From assembly GCA_945868475.1 (NCBI GenBank), contig CAMBLM010000006.1, positions 1 through 64,000 of the forward strand: DNA of 64,000 nt, read 5' to 3'. Position 1 is the stretch's first letter. Each line of letters begins with the position of its first letter. The stretch comes from an uncultured Ruminococcus sp. Its GTDB lineage: Bacteria; Bacillota; Clostridia; Oscillospirales; Ruminococcaceae. Shown piece by piece: positions 24,573 to 33,646 of the stretch. Made by a program: the position numbers and the translations under genes. Below the pieces are notes generated by a model. The model saw only the letters and a program-made list of their open reading frames with translations, had not been told where the DNA came from and made no database searches.

Positions 24573-25421
24573 ATTCAGCTCTTCCGCAAGCCGCAGAAAC
24601 TCCTCCATTGAAAGCTGCTCGGGGCGCGCGTTTGCAGGAATTCCCGCATTTTCGACCGCCTTTGTGATGAGTGCCTTTTCCATTCCCATTGAAGATGAAA
24701 GCGAGTTCAGGAGATTTTTTCTGCGCTGCGAGAACGCTCCGCGTACCGTCCTGAAGAAAAACTCCTCGTCCTGCGCCTTGTACCGTCCGTCATTGTGGAT
24801 ATCCAGCTTTATAACGCAGGAGTCAACATTCGGCGAGGGTATAAAGCTTCCCCTTGAAACGTTGAACAGCAGCTTCGGCTCGGAATAGTAGCGCACCGCC
24901 GCAGTTACCGCGCCGACATCACGTGTTCCCATCTCCGCGCAAAGCCGCGTTCCTGCCTCTTTCTGAACCATAACGGTTATCGAAGTCAGCGGCAGGCGGC
25001 TTTCGAGCAGCATCATTATTATCGGCGAGGTTATATAGTACGGGAGGTTTGCGCAGACCGCAACTTTCATTCCCTCAAAATTTTCCTTTATCACTTCCGC
25101 AAGGTCGATCTTCATAACATCGGCATTTATGACCTTAACGTTTTTATGCTCGGCAAGCGTTTCTTCAAGTATCGGGATAAGACGTTCGTCAATTTCAATT
25201 GCAACGACCTTGTCCGCGCGTTTTGCAAGCTCATGTGTGAGAACACCTACGCCCGTTCCGATCTCGATTATCCCCGTTCCGGGCGCAGCACCGCCCATCT
25301 CGGCTATCCTCGGACAGACGGTCGGATTGACGAGAAAGTTCTGTCCCAAAGCTTTCGAGAACGAAAAGCCGTGGCGTTCAAATATATCCTTTATTACCTT
25401 TATGTCGGTCAAATTTTCCAT
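24537..25421 (-). CDS. rsmA: 16S rRNA dimethyladenosine transferase
   Basis: A 294-aa SAM-dependent enzyme that dimethylates two adjacent adenosines near the 3-prime end of 16S rRNA. Motifs: KALGQNFLVNP at the N-terminus, IEIGTGVGVLTHELAK (motif I), NADVMKID, and the catalytic NLPYYITSPI. ATG 25421 is chosen because it gives the standard N-terminus; a longer frame overlaps the upstream gene. Odd feature: the last ~11 residues (from MRNSEFG) and the stop are encoded by the heptad inverted repeat, so the native C-terminus was replaced or extended. Confidence 0.95.
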   Translation of the reverse strand: MENLTDIKVIKDIFERHGFSFSKALGQNFLVNPTVCPRIAEMGGAAPGTGIIEIGTGVGVLTHELAKRADKVVAIEIDERLIPILEETLAEHKNVKVINADVMKIDLAEVIKENFEGMKVAVCANLPYYITSPIIMMLLESRLPLTSITVMVQKEAGTRLCAEMGTRDVGAVTAAVRYYSEPKLLFNVSRGSFIPSPNVDSCVIKLDIHNDGRYKAQDEEFFFRTVRGAFSQRRKNLLNSLSSSMGMEKALITKAVENAGIPANARPEQLSMEEFLRLAEELNLMRNSEFGIRN

Positions 25422-25432
25422 AAGCAAACCTT

Positions 25433-26200
25433 TCAAAACAAATACAAAATGCCGAGGAATATCGGCTGATGAATAACGTAGAACCAAAGCGAGTATCTTC
25501 CGATGAAGTTTACAGCGCGCGCTTTTATCCGCGCGTAGAAAAGCTTCGGGAACTTTTTCTCCTCTATCGGACGCGAAAGTGCCGCTCCCACAATGTATAA
25601 AAAGCCGTTCGGAATGAGCGGAAAGTAATCCGATGAGTAAAATTCATTTGGCAATATACCTATCGTATAAGAATATTGTGAATTTTCGGGTAAATTTAGC
25701 TTTACATCGGTGAAAAACAAGTGCAGCAAACCGCCCTTATCTGCGAAATCTATCGTCACGAAATATAACAGCAGGCTCAACGCAAGCAGGATCCGCCAGT
25801 CAGCTCGCCGAATGATCGGCTTTGCCAGTCCGCAGAGCATCATCATCACGCCGAAAAACGAAAGTGCGCCGAACACTGCAACGCTGTCGTGCATAAAAAG
25901 GTCGGTCACTATCGTGAAAATACTGCCCATAAAGAACAGCACCGCTCCCCTGCGCACACTGTCGCGCGAAAATGAACTGCATATTCCCGAAACGATTATA
26001 AGCAGAGCGAGGAACGCTTCGTGCATAACGTCGAACCACTTCGCGCCAAAGAATGTAATGCTCACGCCCTTTACAGTTATAAGGTCATAGAAAAGGTGAT
26101 AAAACATTACATATATGAGCGATATCCCTCGCAGGAAATCGAGCAGCTCTATTCGGTTGTTCCGCCCAAATCCGCCCGAAATGCCTTGTTCGCCGCTCAT
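25433..26200 (-). CDS. DUF1624/heparan-alpha-glucosaminide N-acetyltransferase-like membrane protein
   Basis: A 255-aa integral membrane protein with about seven helices. The N-terminal ELLDFLRGISLIYVMFYHLFYD matches the D-x-x-R-G-x-x-x-x-x-M-x-x-x-H pattern of DUF1624/HGSNAT-type acyltransferases, with the likely catalytic His in that helix. It may transfer acyl groups to an extracytoplasmic sugar; the substrate is unknown. The ATG shares one base with the TGA of the upstream flavoprotein gene (TGATG coupling); a GTG one codon earlier is less likely. rsmA follows 11 bases after the stop. Confidence 0.8.
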   Translation of the reverse strand: MSGEQGISGGFGRNNRIELLDFLRGISLIYVMFYHLFYDLITVKGVSITFFGAKWFDVMHEAFLALLIIVSGICSSFSRDSVRRGAVLFFMGSIFTIVTDLFMHDSVAVFGALSFFGVMMMLCGLAKPIIRRADWRILLALSLLLYFVTIDFADKGGLLHLFFTDVKLNLPENSQYSYTIGILPNEFYSSDYFPLIPNGFLYIVGAALSRPIEEKKFPKLFYARIKARAVNFIGRYSLWFYVIHQPIFLGILYLF

Positions 26201-27432
26201 CACATATTTTCTCCTGCAAGACAGCCCGTTGAAAAAGCTATCTGCAAATTAAAGCCGCCCGTGTAGCCGTCTACATCGAGGACTTCACCTGCAAAGTAAA
26301 GTCCCTTTACAAGCTTTGACTCCATTGTTTTCGGCGAAACCTCGCTGACCTTAACGCCGCCGCTCGTAACGATTGCCTCGGCTATCGGTCGGAAGCTCCG
26401 TATATGCACCGGAAAAGCTTTCAGAAGCGAAACGAGCCGCTGACGCTCCTGCTTTGTGACGGAGTTGACCTGCTTTTCACCATCGATGCCCGAAAGCTCA
26501 ACGACCGTCGGTATCATTTTCGACGGGAGAAGCTTTGAAAGCGAGTTTGCGAATATTCGGTTCGGTATCTCCTTAAAATCACGCAGGATACGCTCGTCCA
26601 GCTTTTTTTCATCAAGCGCAGGCTTTAGGTCGATATAGAAAATGTAGCGTCCGCTCTCGACCTGCGGAATGTGGCTCGATGCGCTCAGAACGAGCGGACC
26701 CGAAACGCCGAAATGCGTGAAAAGCATCTCCCCCATTTCGGAGAAAACAGCCTTGTTTTTCACCGTGTCTTTAAGCGTGAGTACAACATTTTTCAGCGAA
26801 AGTCCCATCATATCACGGCAGTAATCATCGTCCGATTCGATAGGCACAAGCGACGGCTTTATGTCCGTTACGGTGTGTCCGAGTTCCTCAGCGAAACGGT
26901 AGCCGTCACCGTCCGAACCCGTTCCGGGGTAGGACTTTCCGCCCGTTGCGATGAGTACAGATGGGGCAAAATATGTCCTGCTGCCGCACCTTACGCCTTT
27001 TACTGTGCCGTCCTCGACGATGATCTCCGTTACCTTTGAATATATCCTGTTCACGCCGTGATCTTCGCAGCCTTGTTCAAGCGCACGGACGATATCCTCT
27101 GCCTTGTCGCTGACCGGAAAAACACGGTTTCCACGCTCAGTTTTGAGCGGAACACCAAGCCTTTCAAAGAAATCCATACAATCCTGCGAGTTGAAGCCTG
27201 CATAAGCCGAGTATAGAAACCTCGGGTTAGTTGGGATATTCGTAAAGAAATCGTCCGATGTGCAGTTGTTCGTAACATTGCAGCGACCCTTTCCCGTTAT
27301 GGAGATCTTTTTACCGCAGCAGTTCATTTTTTCAAGCAGCAGCGTACTTTTTCCCAGTCCTGCGGCTGTTATCGCAGCCATCATTCCTGCCGCACCGCCG
27401 CCCACTATTATACAGTCATAAGAATTTGACAT
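26200..27432 (-). CDS. HI0933-family NAD(P)/FAD-dependent flavoprotein
   Basis: A 410-aa FAD protein of the HI0933/YhiN family, known structurally but without a defined reaction. The N-terminal dinucleotide-binding GGGAAGMMAAITAA and the family-specific KISITGKGRCNVTN are clear, as are ATGGKSYPGTGSDGDGY and the C-terminal GEVLDVDGYTGGFNLQ. AAGGAG is 6 bases before the ATG. It is tightly packed between the CE2-like esterase (3 bases) and the membrane acyltransferase (1-base overlap). Confidence 0.9.
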   Translation of the reverse strand: MSNSYDCIIVGGGAAGMMAAITAAGLGKSTLLLEKMNCCGKKISITGKGRCNVTNNCTSDDFFTNIPTNPRFLYSAYAGFNSQDCMDFFERLGVPLKTERGNRVFPVSDKAEDIVRALEQGCEDHGVNRIYSKVTEIIVEDGTVKGVRCGSRTYFAPSVLIATGGKSYPGTGSDGDGYRFAEELGHTVTDIKPSLVPIESDDDYCRDMMGLSLKNVVLTLKDTVKNKAVFSEMGEMLFTHFGVSGPLVLSASSHIPQVESGRYIFYIDLKPALDEKKLDERILRDFKEIPNRIFANSLSKLLPSKMIPTVVELSGIDGEKQVNSVTKQERQRLVSLLKAFPVHIRSFRPIAEAIVTSGGVKVSEVSPKTMESKLVKGLYFAGEVLDVDGYTGGFNLQIAFSTGCLAGENM

Positions 27433-27435
27433 TTT

Positions 27436-28503
27436 TTACTCCTTAAAGATGCCGAGCCGTTTTATTTCGGCAATAAGCTTGTCCGACATTTTGCGGTGAG
27501 TTACAGCACTCGGGTGCCATTCCGAACCGATGCCGTCCTCCTCGCGCTGGACTTCAAATCCGAGCGAAGTTATCCTCTCGTCAGCAAGCATTTTTACGGC
27601 GTTTTCGACCTGCGGCAAAAGCTCCCGACCCATTGCTCCGAGCGCGCAGATAATATGCGCCTGCGGATTTTTCTCACGGATATGCGCAATGAATTCACGG
27701 TAGCAGTTTTCAAACGCAGCCGTGCGCTCGGGTATCCCCCTTGTGAAATCCTTGTCATTCGTTCCGAGATTGACAACGATAAGCTGCGGTGCAAAGCGTG
27801 AAAAATCCCACTTTTCGGGTTCATTCCCGAGCATACCGTCAACAGCCTTGTCGGTGTAGTCATATATAACGGGCATTGTCCAGGCGTCGTCGGGTTCGGT
27901 CACTCTTTCGTCCTTGACCGAGTTTGAGTAAACGCCTATCGCGGTCCATGAAGTGAGCTGATATTCTGCGCCAAGCTCGTTCGCTGTGAGCGAAGCATAG
28001 TTTATGAGCGGATTTTCGGTCGAAGTCCTGAAGTTGTCGCAAACCGACCTGCCCTCAATGCCGAAGCCGCAGGTTATCGAGTCACCGACAAATTCTATCC
28101 TGCGCTCGGAACAAGGCTTTGTCGCCGTCAGCTTTCCGTCTGCACTGAAAGACAGAACGCCCACCTTTGAAAAGGCGTTTTCCGAAAGCTTTACAAGCCT
28201 GATGCGGACTTTTTCAGCCTTTTCACTGCGGTAAAGCTCATATTGGGCTGTACCCTCGCTGACAGCGAAACGCTTTGAAAGCTTCCCGTTCACAAGCACA
28301 GCCATATAAGGCTGAAAATTCTCTTTCCATGCCTCATCATTCACCCAGTCGGTCGTAATTTCCGCCGAAAGGCTCGTCCCGTCAAAGTCAAACTCCGCAC
28401 CCGTCAGCGAATAGCCGAGCCACAGCGTTCCGTTCCGCATAAGGGTTCGTCCGAGCCTGCGTATATCGGCATTTTCAGCCGAAATTTTCATTGTTTCACT
28501 CAT
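27436..28503 (-). CDS. SGNH/GDSL carbohydrate esterase (CE2-like)
   Basis: A 355-aa two-domain protein: an N-terminal beta-sandwich (about 1-130) and a C-terminal SGNH hydrolase, the layout of CE2 acetyl-xylan/glucomannan esterases. Catalytic blocks: GDSITCGFGIEG (Ser), VNLGTNDKDF (Asn block) and EWHPSAVTHRKM (Asp/His region, with D replaced by E/W context). No signal peptide is seen, so it may deacetylate imported oligosaccharides. The start MSETMK is preferred (GAGGAT 8 bases upstream); it overlaps the thioesterase stop by 8 bases. Confidence 0.82.
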   Translation of the reverse strand: MSETMKISAENADIRRLGRTLMRNGTLWLGYSLTGAEFDFDGTSLSAEITTDWVNDEAWKENFQPYMAVLVNGKLSKRFAVSEGTAQYELYRSEKAEKVRIRLVKLSENAFSKVGVLSFSADGKLTATKPCSERRIEFVGDSITCGFGIEGRSVCDNFRTSTENPLINYASLTANELGAEYQLTSWTAIGVYSNSVKDERVTEPDDAWTMPVIYDYTDKAVDGMLGNEPEKWDFSRFAPQLIVVNLGTNDKDFTRGIPERTAAFENCYREFIAHIREKNPQAHIICALGAMGRELLPQVENAVKMLADERITSLGFEVQREEDGIGSEWHPSAVTHRKMSDKLIAEIKRLGIFKE

Positions 28504-28945
28504 TTTTATTATCCTCTTCAAGAAAATCAACACCGATATAATCAGCAAAAGCCTTGTAAATATCGGGGTGTGATTTTTTCGTGCGGAGCGGCTTCAAATT
28601 CATATCGGTGAAGAAATGCGAGGTTTCGCCCGTGGCTTTCAGCTCACCGTTGTCCCTGCCGATAACCCGGTATGTTATGCGCATCTTGAAGCCGTTGAAC
28701 TCCTCGACTTTCAGCACGATAAGCACCGTTTCATCAAAGCGGACAGCGTTTTTATAGTCTGCCCTCGCCGAGAGAACGGGTATCATCACGCCGTTTTCCT
28801 CCATTTTCGCATAAGGATAGCCAACCTCGTTCAGAAAGTGTATTCGCGCCTCCTCGAACCAGCGGATATAATTCGAGTGGTGAACGATACCCATTTTATC
28901 GGTTTCATAGTAAAAAGCTTTGCGCTCATAAAGTTTAATTTCCAT
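28496..28945 (-). CDS. YbgC/FadM-type acyl-CoA thioesterase (hotdog fold)
   Basis: A 149-aa 4-hydroxybenzoyl-CoA-thioesterase-like protein. YYETDKMGIVHHSNYIRWFEEARI contains the D-x-M-G-I-V-H-H-x-x-Y active-site signature with the catalytic Asp. It hydrolyses short or medium acyl-CoA or acyl-ACP. It overlaps the upstream pseudouridine synthase by 11 bases and the downstream esterase by 8, so it is part of one compact operon. Confidence 0.92.
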   Translation of the reverse strand: MEIKLYERKAFYYETDKMGIVHHSNYIRWFEEARIHFLNEVGYPYAKMEENGVMIPVLSARADYKNAVRFDETVLIVLKVEEFNGFKMRITYRVIGRDNGELKATGETSHFFTDMNLKPLRTKKSHPDIYKAFADYIGVDFLEEDNKNE

Positions 28946-29894
28946 TTCGCTTTCCGCCTTTCTTATTGTATTCGTCCTCGTGCTTCATCATAAAAAGGAA
29001 CTTCGGCGGAACGGGAAGCTTCCATTCCATTTCTTTGCCGAGATAAGGGATATAGATAACAAGTCTGTCCGCATGAAGTGCAAGGCGGCGGATAGGGTTA
29101 GTGTCCGCACCGTATTTCTTGTCGCCTGAAATGGGACAGCCCATTTCGGAGAAGTGCGCTCTGATCTGGTTCTTGCGTCCGGTTTCAATGTTCACCGCAA
29201 CGAGCGAGTAGTCACGGCTCTCACGCTTGACCTCATAATTCGTTATGGAAAGCTTGCCGTCGCCCTTGATTCTTGAGGAATAAACAAACATGCTGTCCGT
29301 TTCCTTGAGCCATGATTCTATCCTGCCCTTTTTCGGGTCGGGGTGTCCCTCGACAACAGCGCAGTAGCCGCGGTATTTCACATATTCGTTCCAATGCTCC
29401 TGCAAATCGAACTTCACCGTGTCATTCTTTGCGAAAAGCAGTATTCCCGAAGTGTCACGGTCAAGGCGATGAACGATGAAGATACGGTCGTTGCGGTTCT
29501 TGCGCTTTACATATTCGGTAACAGCGTGATAAGCCGTGTTTTCCTTTTCCTCATCGGTCGCAACAGCCAGCATGCCGGCAGGCTTGTTCACAACGATGAT
29601 GTTGTCGTCCTCATAGATGATGTCGGGCATATTCGGCGTGTTGTCGCGCTTGTATTCGGGCTTGTACGATGCGACAGTAACGACCTGACCTGCTCTGAGC
29701 GGATAGTCGAACTGCGTAGTCACCTTTCCGTCCACCGAAACAAGTCGGTATTTGAGCGTAGCCTTGACCTTGTTCACGCCCTTGCCTTTCATATTTTCAA
29801 AAAGGAAATCGAGCAGACCGACAGGTTCGCTCACGGTAAAGCTCTGCGGCTTTGACTTTTCCTTATCGTTATTTTTGTTATTATAGTTTCTCAT
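28935..29894 (-). CDS. RluA family pseudouridine synthase (second copy)
   Basis: A 319-aa RNA pseudouridine synthase with an N-terminal S4-like segment and the catalytic motif VHRLDRDTSGILLFAK (Asp around residue 145). The conserved GRKNQIRAHFSEMGCPISGDKKYG follows. It differs widely from the 11477 protein, so it likely modifies another site. It is first in the minus-strand operon that continues through thioesterase, esterase, flavoprotein, acyltransferase and rsmA. Confidence 0.92.
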   Translation of the reverse strand: MRNYNNKNNDKEKSKPQSFTVSEPVGLLDFLFENMKGKGVNKVKATLKYRLVSVDGKVTTQFDYPLRAGQVVTVASYKPEYKRDNTPNMPDIIYEDDNIIVVNKPAGMLAVATDEEKENTAYHAVTEYVKRKNRNDRIFIVHRLDRDTSGILLFAKNDTVKFDLQEHWNEYVKYRGYCAVVEGHPDPKKGRIESWLKETDSMFVYSSRIKGDGKLSITNYEVKRESRDYSLVAVNIETGRKNQIRAHFSEMGCPISGDKKYGADTNPIRRLALHADRLVIYIPYLGKEMEWKLPVPPKFLFMMKHEDEYNKKGGKRNGN

Positions 29895-29970
29895 ATCTGA
29901 CCGCCTTTTGTAATGATATCATAACATACTAAAAATATTTCTATATTTTTGCTCAACTAAATCAAACGGC

Positions 29971-30909
29971 TTACTTTTTTGCAGTTTTAACACTATTATT
30001 TTCCACTGAAACATTAGGTACACTTCTTAAAAAGCTTGAGATTTTACTGAAGCCGTAATCCTTTAAATCAAAATATTTGAATTTATTTTTCAAATACGCC
30101 TGTATCTGAGATAAGTTTTTGACCCTGCCACCGTTTTGCTGTATAAAACTATATACCTCATCATTGATTACGGAACGCTCCACCTTATTTTTTAAGGAGA
30201 TGTAAAAAGTATTGTTTTTGGAATCAAGTTTCGTCTGCGGAAACTCCTCCGCTATCATTACGCTGAATTTTGTATATCCAAAGTTTCTTACGTCAAAATC
30301 CGGAAACTGTTTGTGCAGTATTGATCCAAGCTCGCCGAGAGATATCTCATTTTTCTCGGTTTCGGAGAGTATTCTTGAAACCTCTTCTTTTATCTGTTCT
30401 AATGTTGTAATGCTGACTGTACTGTCACCGGTTTCTGAATAACCGGTGACAGTTTCGGTTTTAGTTTCATCAGCATAAAGCAGATCGAGATAAATAAATT
30501 TGTTGCAGGATTTAGCCAATGCTGTGGGTACTTTTGACTCGCCCATTCCAATAACAAACGAATGGGATTCCCTCAACCGCATTGCAAGCCTTGTAAAATC
30601 ACTGTCGCTTGTAACAAGGCAGAATATATCCGCCTTATTCGTATACAGAATATCCATTGCATCTATTACAAGTGCAATATCGGTTGAATTTTTTCCTTTT
30701 ATATAATTGAACTGCTGAATAGGCTGTATCGAATATTCAAAAAGCAGTTCCTGCGACCAGTCGTTGTTTGCTCTCCAGTCGCCGTAAATTCTTCGTACAG
30801 AAACCGTTCCGTAAGTATTAAGCTCATTCAGGATAAAATTTATATATTTTGAACTCACATTTTCCGAATCTATCAGCAAAGCTATATTTCTGTCATTGAT
30901 CTCGATCAT
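29971..30909 (-). CDS. NYN domain protein with two OST-HTH/LOTUS domains
   Basis: A 312-aa protein. The N-terminal NYN (PIN-like nuclease) domain, about 1-150, has the acidic residues IALLIDSENV, STDIALVIDAMD and LVTSDSDF. Two winged-helix OST-HTH/LOTUS modules follow (about 175-250 and 255-305); in other systems these bind RNA or G-quadruplex RNA. This Limkain-b1/LabA-like layout suggests an RNA-targeting nuclease or regulator; the target is unknown. GGAGG precedes the ATG. It is monocistronic, with its own promoter. Confidence 0.88.
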   Translation of the reverse strand: MIEINDRNIALLIDSENVSSKYINFILNELNTYGTVSVRRIYGDWRANNDWSQELLFEYSIQPIQQFNYIKGKNSTDIALVIDAMDILYTNKADIFCLVTSDSDFTRLAMRLRESHSFVIGMGESKVPTALAKSCNKFIYLDLLYADETKTETVTGYSETGDSTVSITTLEQIKEEVSRILSETEKNEISLGELGSILHKQFPDFDVRNFGYTKFSVMIAEEFPQTKLDSKNNTFYISLKNKVERSVINDEVYSFIQQNGGRVKNLSQIQAYLKNKFKYFDLKDYGFSKISSFLRSVPNVSVENNSVKTAKK

Positions 30910-30962
30910 TTTTACTATCCTCCCGATATGGATTTTAACATATAACTTGGCTATTTTATCAT

Positions 30963-30991
30963 ATTATACCTCATTGATAAAATATAGTCAA
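30963..30991 (-). promoter_or_regulatory. Predicted promoter of the NYN gene
   Basis: On the minus strand, TTGACT (30986-30991), a 17-bp spacer and a perfect TATAAT (30963-30968). Confidence 0.82.
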
Positions 30992-31070
30992 GTTAGAAAA
31001 ATATCAGTGCATTTAAAAATAAAGCTTTTTACCTATTCAAAAAAAATTTAAAAATTTTTTCCGAAACCTC

Positions 31071-31099
31071 TTGATTTACGGATAAAATTAGTATATAAT
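31071..31099 (+). promoter_or_regulatory. Predicted promoter of nifS-nifU
   Basis: TTGATT (31071-31076), a 17-bp spacer and a perfect TATAAT (31094-31099), about 60 bases before the cysteine desulfurase start. Confidence 0.8.
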
Positions 31100-31158
31100 A
31101 TAGCCATAGCCTATGAAGCAGATAGACTTTATAAATAAATTACAGAAAAGAGGATACT

Positions 31159-32391
31159 ATGGAAAAACGTTATATATACGCGGACAACGCCGCCACAACG
31201 GCAGTTTCCGAAAATGTCCTTAACACAATGATGCCGTTCCTCACAACACAGTACGGCAACCCATCAAGCATCTACAAGCTCGGACGTGATGCACAGAAGG
31301 TCGTTGAAGAAGCTCGTGAAAAGGCTGCTGCCGCTCTCGGCTGCAACCCGAGCGAAATTTTCTTCACAAGCTGCGGAACGGAAAGCGACAACTGGGCAAT
31401 TCGCGCAACTGCGGAACGCCTTGCCGCTAAAGGAAAGAACCACATCATCACCACAGCTTTTGAGCATCACGCTGTTCTTCACACCTGCGCTTACCTTGAA
31501 AAGCACGGCTTCACCGTTACCTACCTCCCCGTAGGCGAAAACGGTGTTATTACTTCCGAGCAGGTAGCCGAGGCTATCACCGACAAGACCGCTCTCGTTA
31601 CGATAATGTATGCTAACAACGAGATCGGCACTATCCAGCCTATCCCCGAGATTGGCAAGCTCTGTCACGAAAAGGGCATTCTTTTCCACACCGACGCTGT
31701 ACAGGCTGTAGGTCATGTTCCGATAAACGTTGCAGAGCAGAACATCGATATGCTCTCGCTTTCGGGACATAAGATACACGCACAGAAAGGCATCGGACTC
31801 CTCTATGTCAAAAAGGGCATACCAATGCCGAACCTCATCTTCGGCGGCGGTCAGGAACGCGGCAAGCGTCCCGGCACGGAGAACGTTCCTGCTATTGCAG
31901 GTCTTGGAACTGCTATCACTGACGCTTGCGCAAACATCGTCGAAAAGGACGAGCGAATCACCAAGATACGCAACAAGATCATCGACGGGATCCTCACTAT
32001 CGAGGGTACAAGACTTAACGGCGACCGTGAAAAGCGTCTGCCGTCCAATATCAACATCTCATTCCTCGGCGTTGAGGGCGAGGCTCTCCTGCTTCTTCTC
32101 GACAGCAAGGGAATATGTGCTTCGAGCGGCTCTGCCTGCACTTCGGGTTCACTTGACCCGTCACACGTTCTTCTCTCGCTCGGACTTCCTCACGAAGTTG
32201 CACACGGCTCACTCCGTCTTTCGCTCGGCGAGGACATCACCGATGAAGATGCAGATTACATCATTGAAGCCGTAAAGGAAGTAGTCGTTCGTCTGAGAAA
32301 TATGTCGCCGCTCTGGGAAGATATCACAAACGGCAAGGAGCATACGAAGAAGCTTCTTCCGTTCGTTTCGGAAATAACATCGGCAAAGTAA
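31159..32391 (+). CDS. nifS: Cysteine desulfurase, NifS/IscS type
   Basis: A 410-aa PLP enzyme that takes sulfur from cysteine for Fe-S cluster assembly. N-terminal [20 protein letters not shown], the PLP lysine in [12 protein letters not shown] and the catalytic Cys loop [17 protein letters not shown] are all intact. The length and the NifU partner 21 bases downstream mark a two-gene NIF-type system, typical of anaerobic Firmicutes. No IscR-type regulator is in the window. RBS AGAGGA precedes the ATG. Confidence 0.95.
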   Translation: MEKRYIYADNAATTAVSENVLNTMMPFLTTQYGNPSSIYKLGRDAQKVVEEAREKAAAALGCNPSEIFFTSCGTESDNWAIRATAERLAAKGKNHIITTAFEHHAVLHTCAYLEKHGFTVTYLPVGENGVITSEQVAEAITDKTALVTIMYANNEIGTIQPIPEIGKLCHEKGILFHTDAVQAVGHVPINVAEQNIDMLSLSGHKIHAQKGIGLLYVKKGIPMPNLIFGGGQERGKRPGTENVPAIAGLGTAITDACANIVEKDERITKIRNKIIDGILTIEGTRLNGDREKRLPSNINISFLGVEGEALLLLLDSKGICASSGSACTSGSLDPSHVLLSLGLPHEVAHGSLRLSLGEDITDEDADYIIEAVKEVVVRLRNMSPLWEDITNGKEHTKKLLPFVSEITSAK

Positions 32392-32412
32392 TTATCAAGG
32401 AGGTAAATTTTT

Positions 32413-32853
32413 ATGTTATACAGCGATAAAGTAATGGATCATTTCGCAAACCCAAGAAATGTTGGCGAAATTCCCGATGCTGACGGCGTTGGCGAAGTTG
32501 GCAACGCCAAGTGCGGCGATATTATGAAAATGTACATCAAGGTTGACGGTGATACAATCACCGACTGTAAGTTCAAGACATTCGGCTGCGGCGCAGCAGT
32601 TGCAACATCTTCCATCGCGACCGAGATGATAAAGGGCAAGTCTATCGATAACGCCCTCAGCCTTACAAATAAAGCAGTAGTTGAAGCCCTTGAAGGACTT
32701 CCGCCGCAGAAGATACACTGCTCCGTCCTCGCAGAACAGGCAGTACGTTCCGCACTCACGGACTACTACAAGCGCAAGGGTGTAGACCCCGAGCCTATCC
32801 TCGGCAAACAATCCGAACACTGCGATCTTCACGATCTCCCGACAGACGAGTAA
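32413..32853 (+). CDS. nifU: Fe-S cluster scaffold protein, NifU/IscU type
   Basis: A 146-aa scaffold on which Fe-S clusters are built before transfer. The three ligand Cys occur in NAKCGDIMKMYI, FKTFGCGAAVATSS and PQKIHCSVLAEQA. The N-terminal YSDKVMDHFANPRNVGE is the usual signature. It has only the N-terminal scaffold domain plus a short tail ending in HCDLHDLPTDE. RBS AAGGAGG. It is co-transcribed with nifS. Confidence 0.95.
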   Translation: MLYSDKVMDHFANPRNVGEIPDADGVGEVGNAKCGDIMKMYIKVDGDTITDCKFKTFGCGAAVATSSIATEMIKGKSIDNALSLTNKAVVEALEGLPPQKIHCSVLAEQAVRSALTDYYKRKGVDPEPILGKQSEHCDLHDLPTDE

Positions 32854-32855
32854 TT

Positions 32856-33060
32856 TTAATGCGTAATTCGTAATTATTTTTTACGCAAATTACCGCAAAA
32901 ACGCAGGGGCGGATTCTATATCCAACCGCTGCAAGCCCTGTATTTCAGGCAAATTTTCCGTATGTGGGGACAGTCACCTGTCCTACGCCGCAAGGTTTTA
33001 ATACAGTAAACGAACAGACTTGTTTTCAGCGAATTTTCAATGAAAACAAGCCTGTTTTTA
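32856..33060. repeat. Partial heptad-bounded intergenic element after nifU
   Basis: A left end (TTAAT plus two KCGTAAT units, 32856-32875) starts 3 bases after the nifU stop. A GGGCGG..CCAACCGC-type degenerate hairpin (about 32905-32935) and a 15-bp hairpin (33014-33028 with 33041-33055, one mismatch, then Ts) follow; the latter would act as the nifSU terminator. I find no clear right end. 33061-33169 holds nothing else recognised. Confidence 0.65.
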
Positions 33061-33169
33061 TAAAATTACCTCAATTTTCATTACAATTCGGAATATTCTG
33101 CCCCATCTGAAATATTTTTATCAAAGAGATAAATTCAGAACGTCATCTATATTACAAAATGTATAATCC

Positions 33170-33176
33170 TGTCGAA
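33170..33176 (+). promoter_or_regulatory. 0A-box-like heptamer
   Basis: TGTCGAA followed by T matches the core Spo0A site, 48 bases upstream of the -35 of the next promoter. A single heptamer is weak evidence. Confidence 0.3.
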
Positions 33177-33223
33177 TAATCACAATTTGAATAAAAATAA
33201 TTTGCCATTATCCCGAAAAAATG

Positions 33224-33252
33224 TTGTATTTTTAAAGCTTATGTGTTATAAT
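33224..33252 (+). promoter_or_regulatory. Predicted promoter of the Asp/Cys-rich protein gene
   Basis: TTGTAT (33224-33229), a 17-bp spacer and a perfect TATAAT (33247-33252), about 100 bases before the start codon. Confidence 0.75.
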
Positions 33253-33354
33253 ATTAAACATATAGACAGGTGTATAATACTTATCTCAAATTAATGTGTA
33301 TAGATCAGTATGATCCTGCCGTTTAATCATGACAATATAAAGGAGTTGTTTAAT

Positions 33355-33645
33355 ATGAAAGGATTCGGTGCAGCATTTCTCGCATTGGTTTCCGCAGCAG
33401 CAGGCGCAGCAGCCGCTGTTTATGCAATGAAGAAGCACGAAGAGCTTGAACAGTACGATTACGACTATGACGATGATGATGAGATGTACTTCGGCGATGA
33501 CTGCGATGATGATTGCGATGACTGCTCTTGCAGTTCCTGCGCAAGCGAAACACCCGAAGAGCTTGACAAGCTCGATTCCGATGAGCCTGCGGCTGCTCCT
33601 GCTCCCGAAGCAGAAGATGAAGCTGATTCAAGCGAAGACTTCTGA
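33355..33645 (+). CDS. Small membrane-anchored Asp/Cys-rich acidic protein
   Basis: A 96-aa protein of unknown family. An Ala/Gly-rich hydrophobic helix (about 4-24) is followed by KKHEELEQ. Next comes a strikingly acidic stretch (about 34-53) and a DDCDDDCDDCSCSSC cluster (about 48-62, five Cys), then a Pro/Ala/Glu-rich acidic tail. The layout suggests a single-pass anchor with a metal-binding or disulfide-linked acidic head. The ATG at 33355 follows AAGGAG; an upstream in-frame ATG lacks an RBS. It is monocistronic, between two repeat elements. Confidence 0.8.
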   Translation: MKGFGAAFLALVSAAAGAAAAVYAMKKHEELEQYDYDYDDDDEMYFGDDCDDDCDDCSCSSCASETPEELDKLDSDEPAAAPAPEAEDEADSSEDF

Positions 33646-33646
33646 G

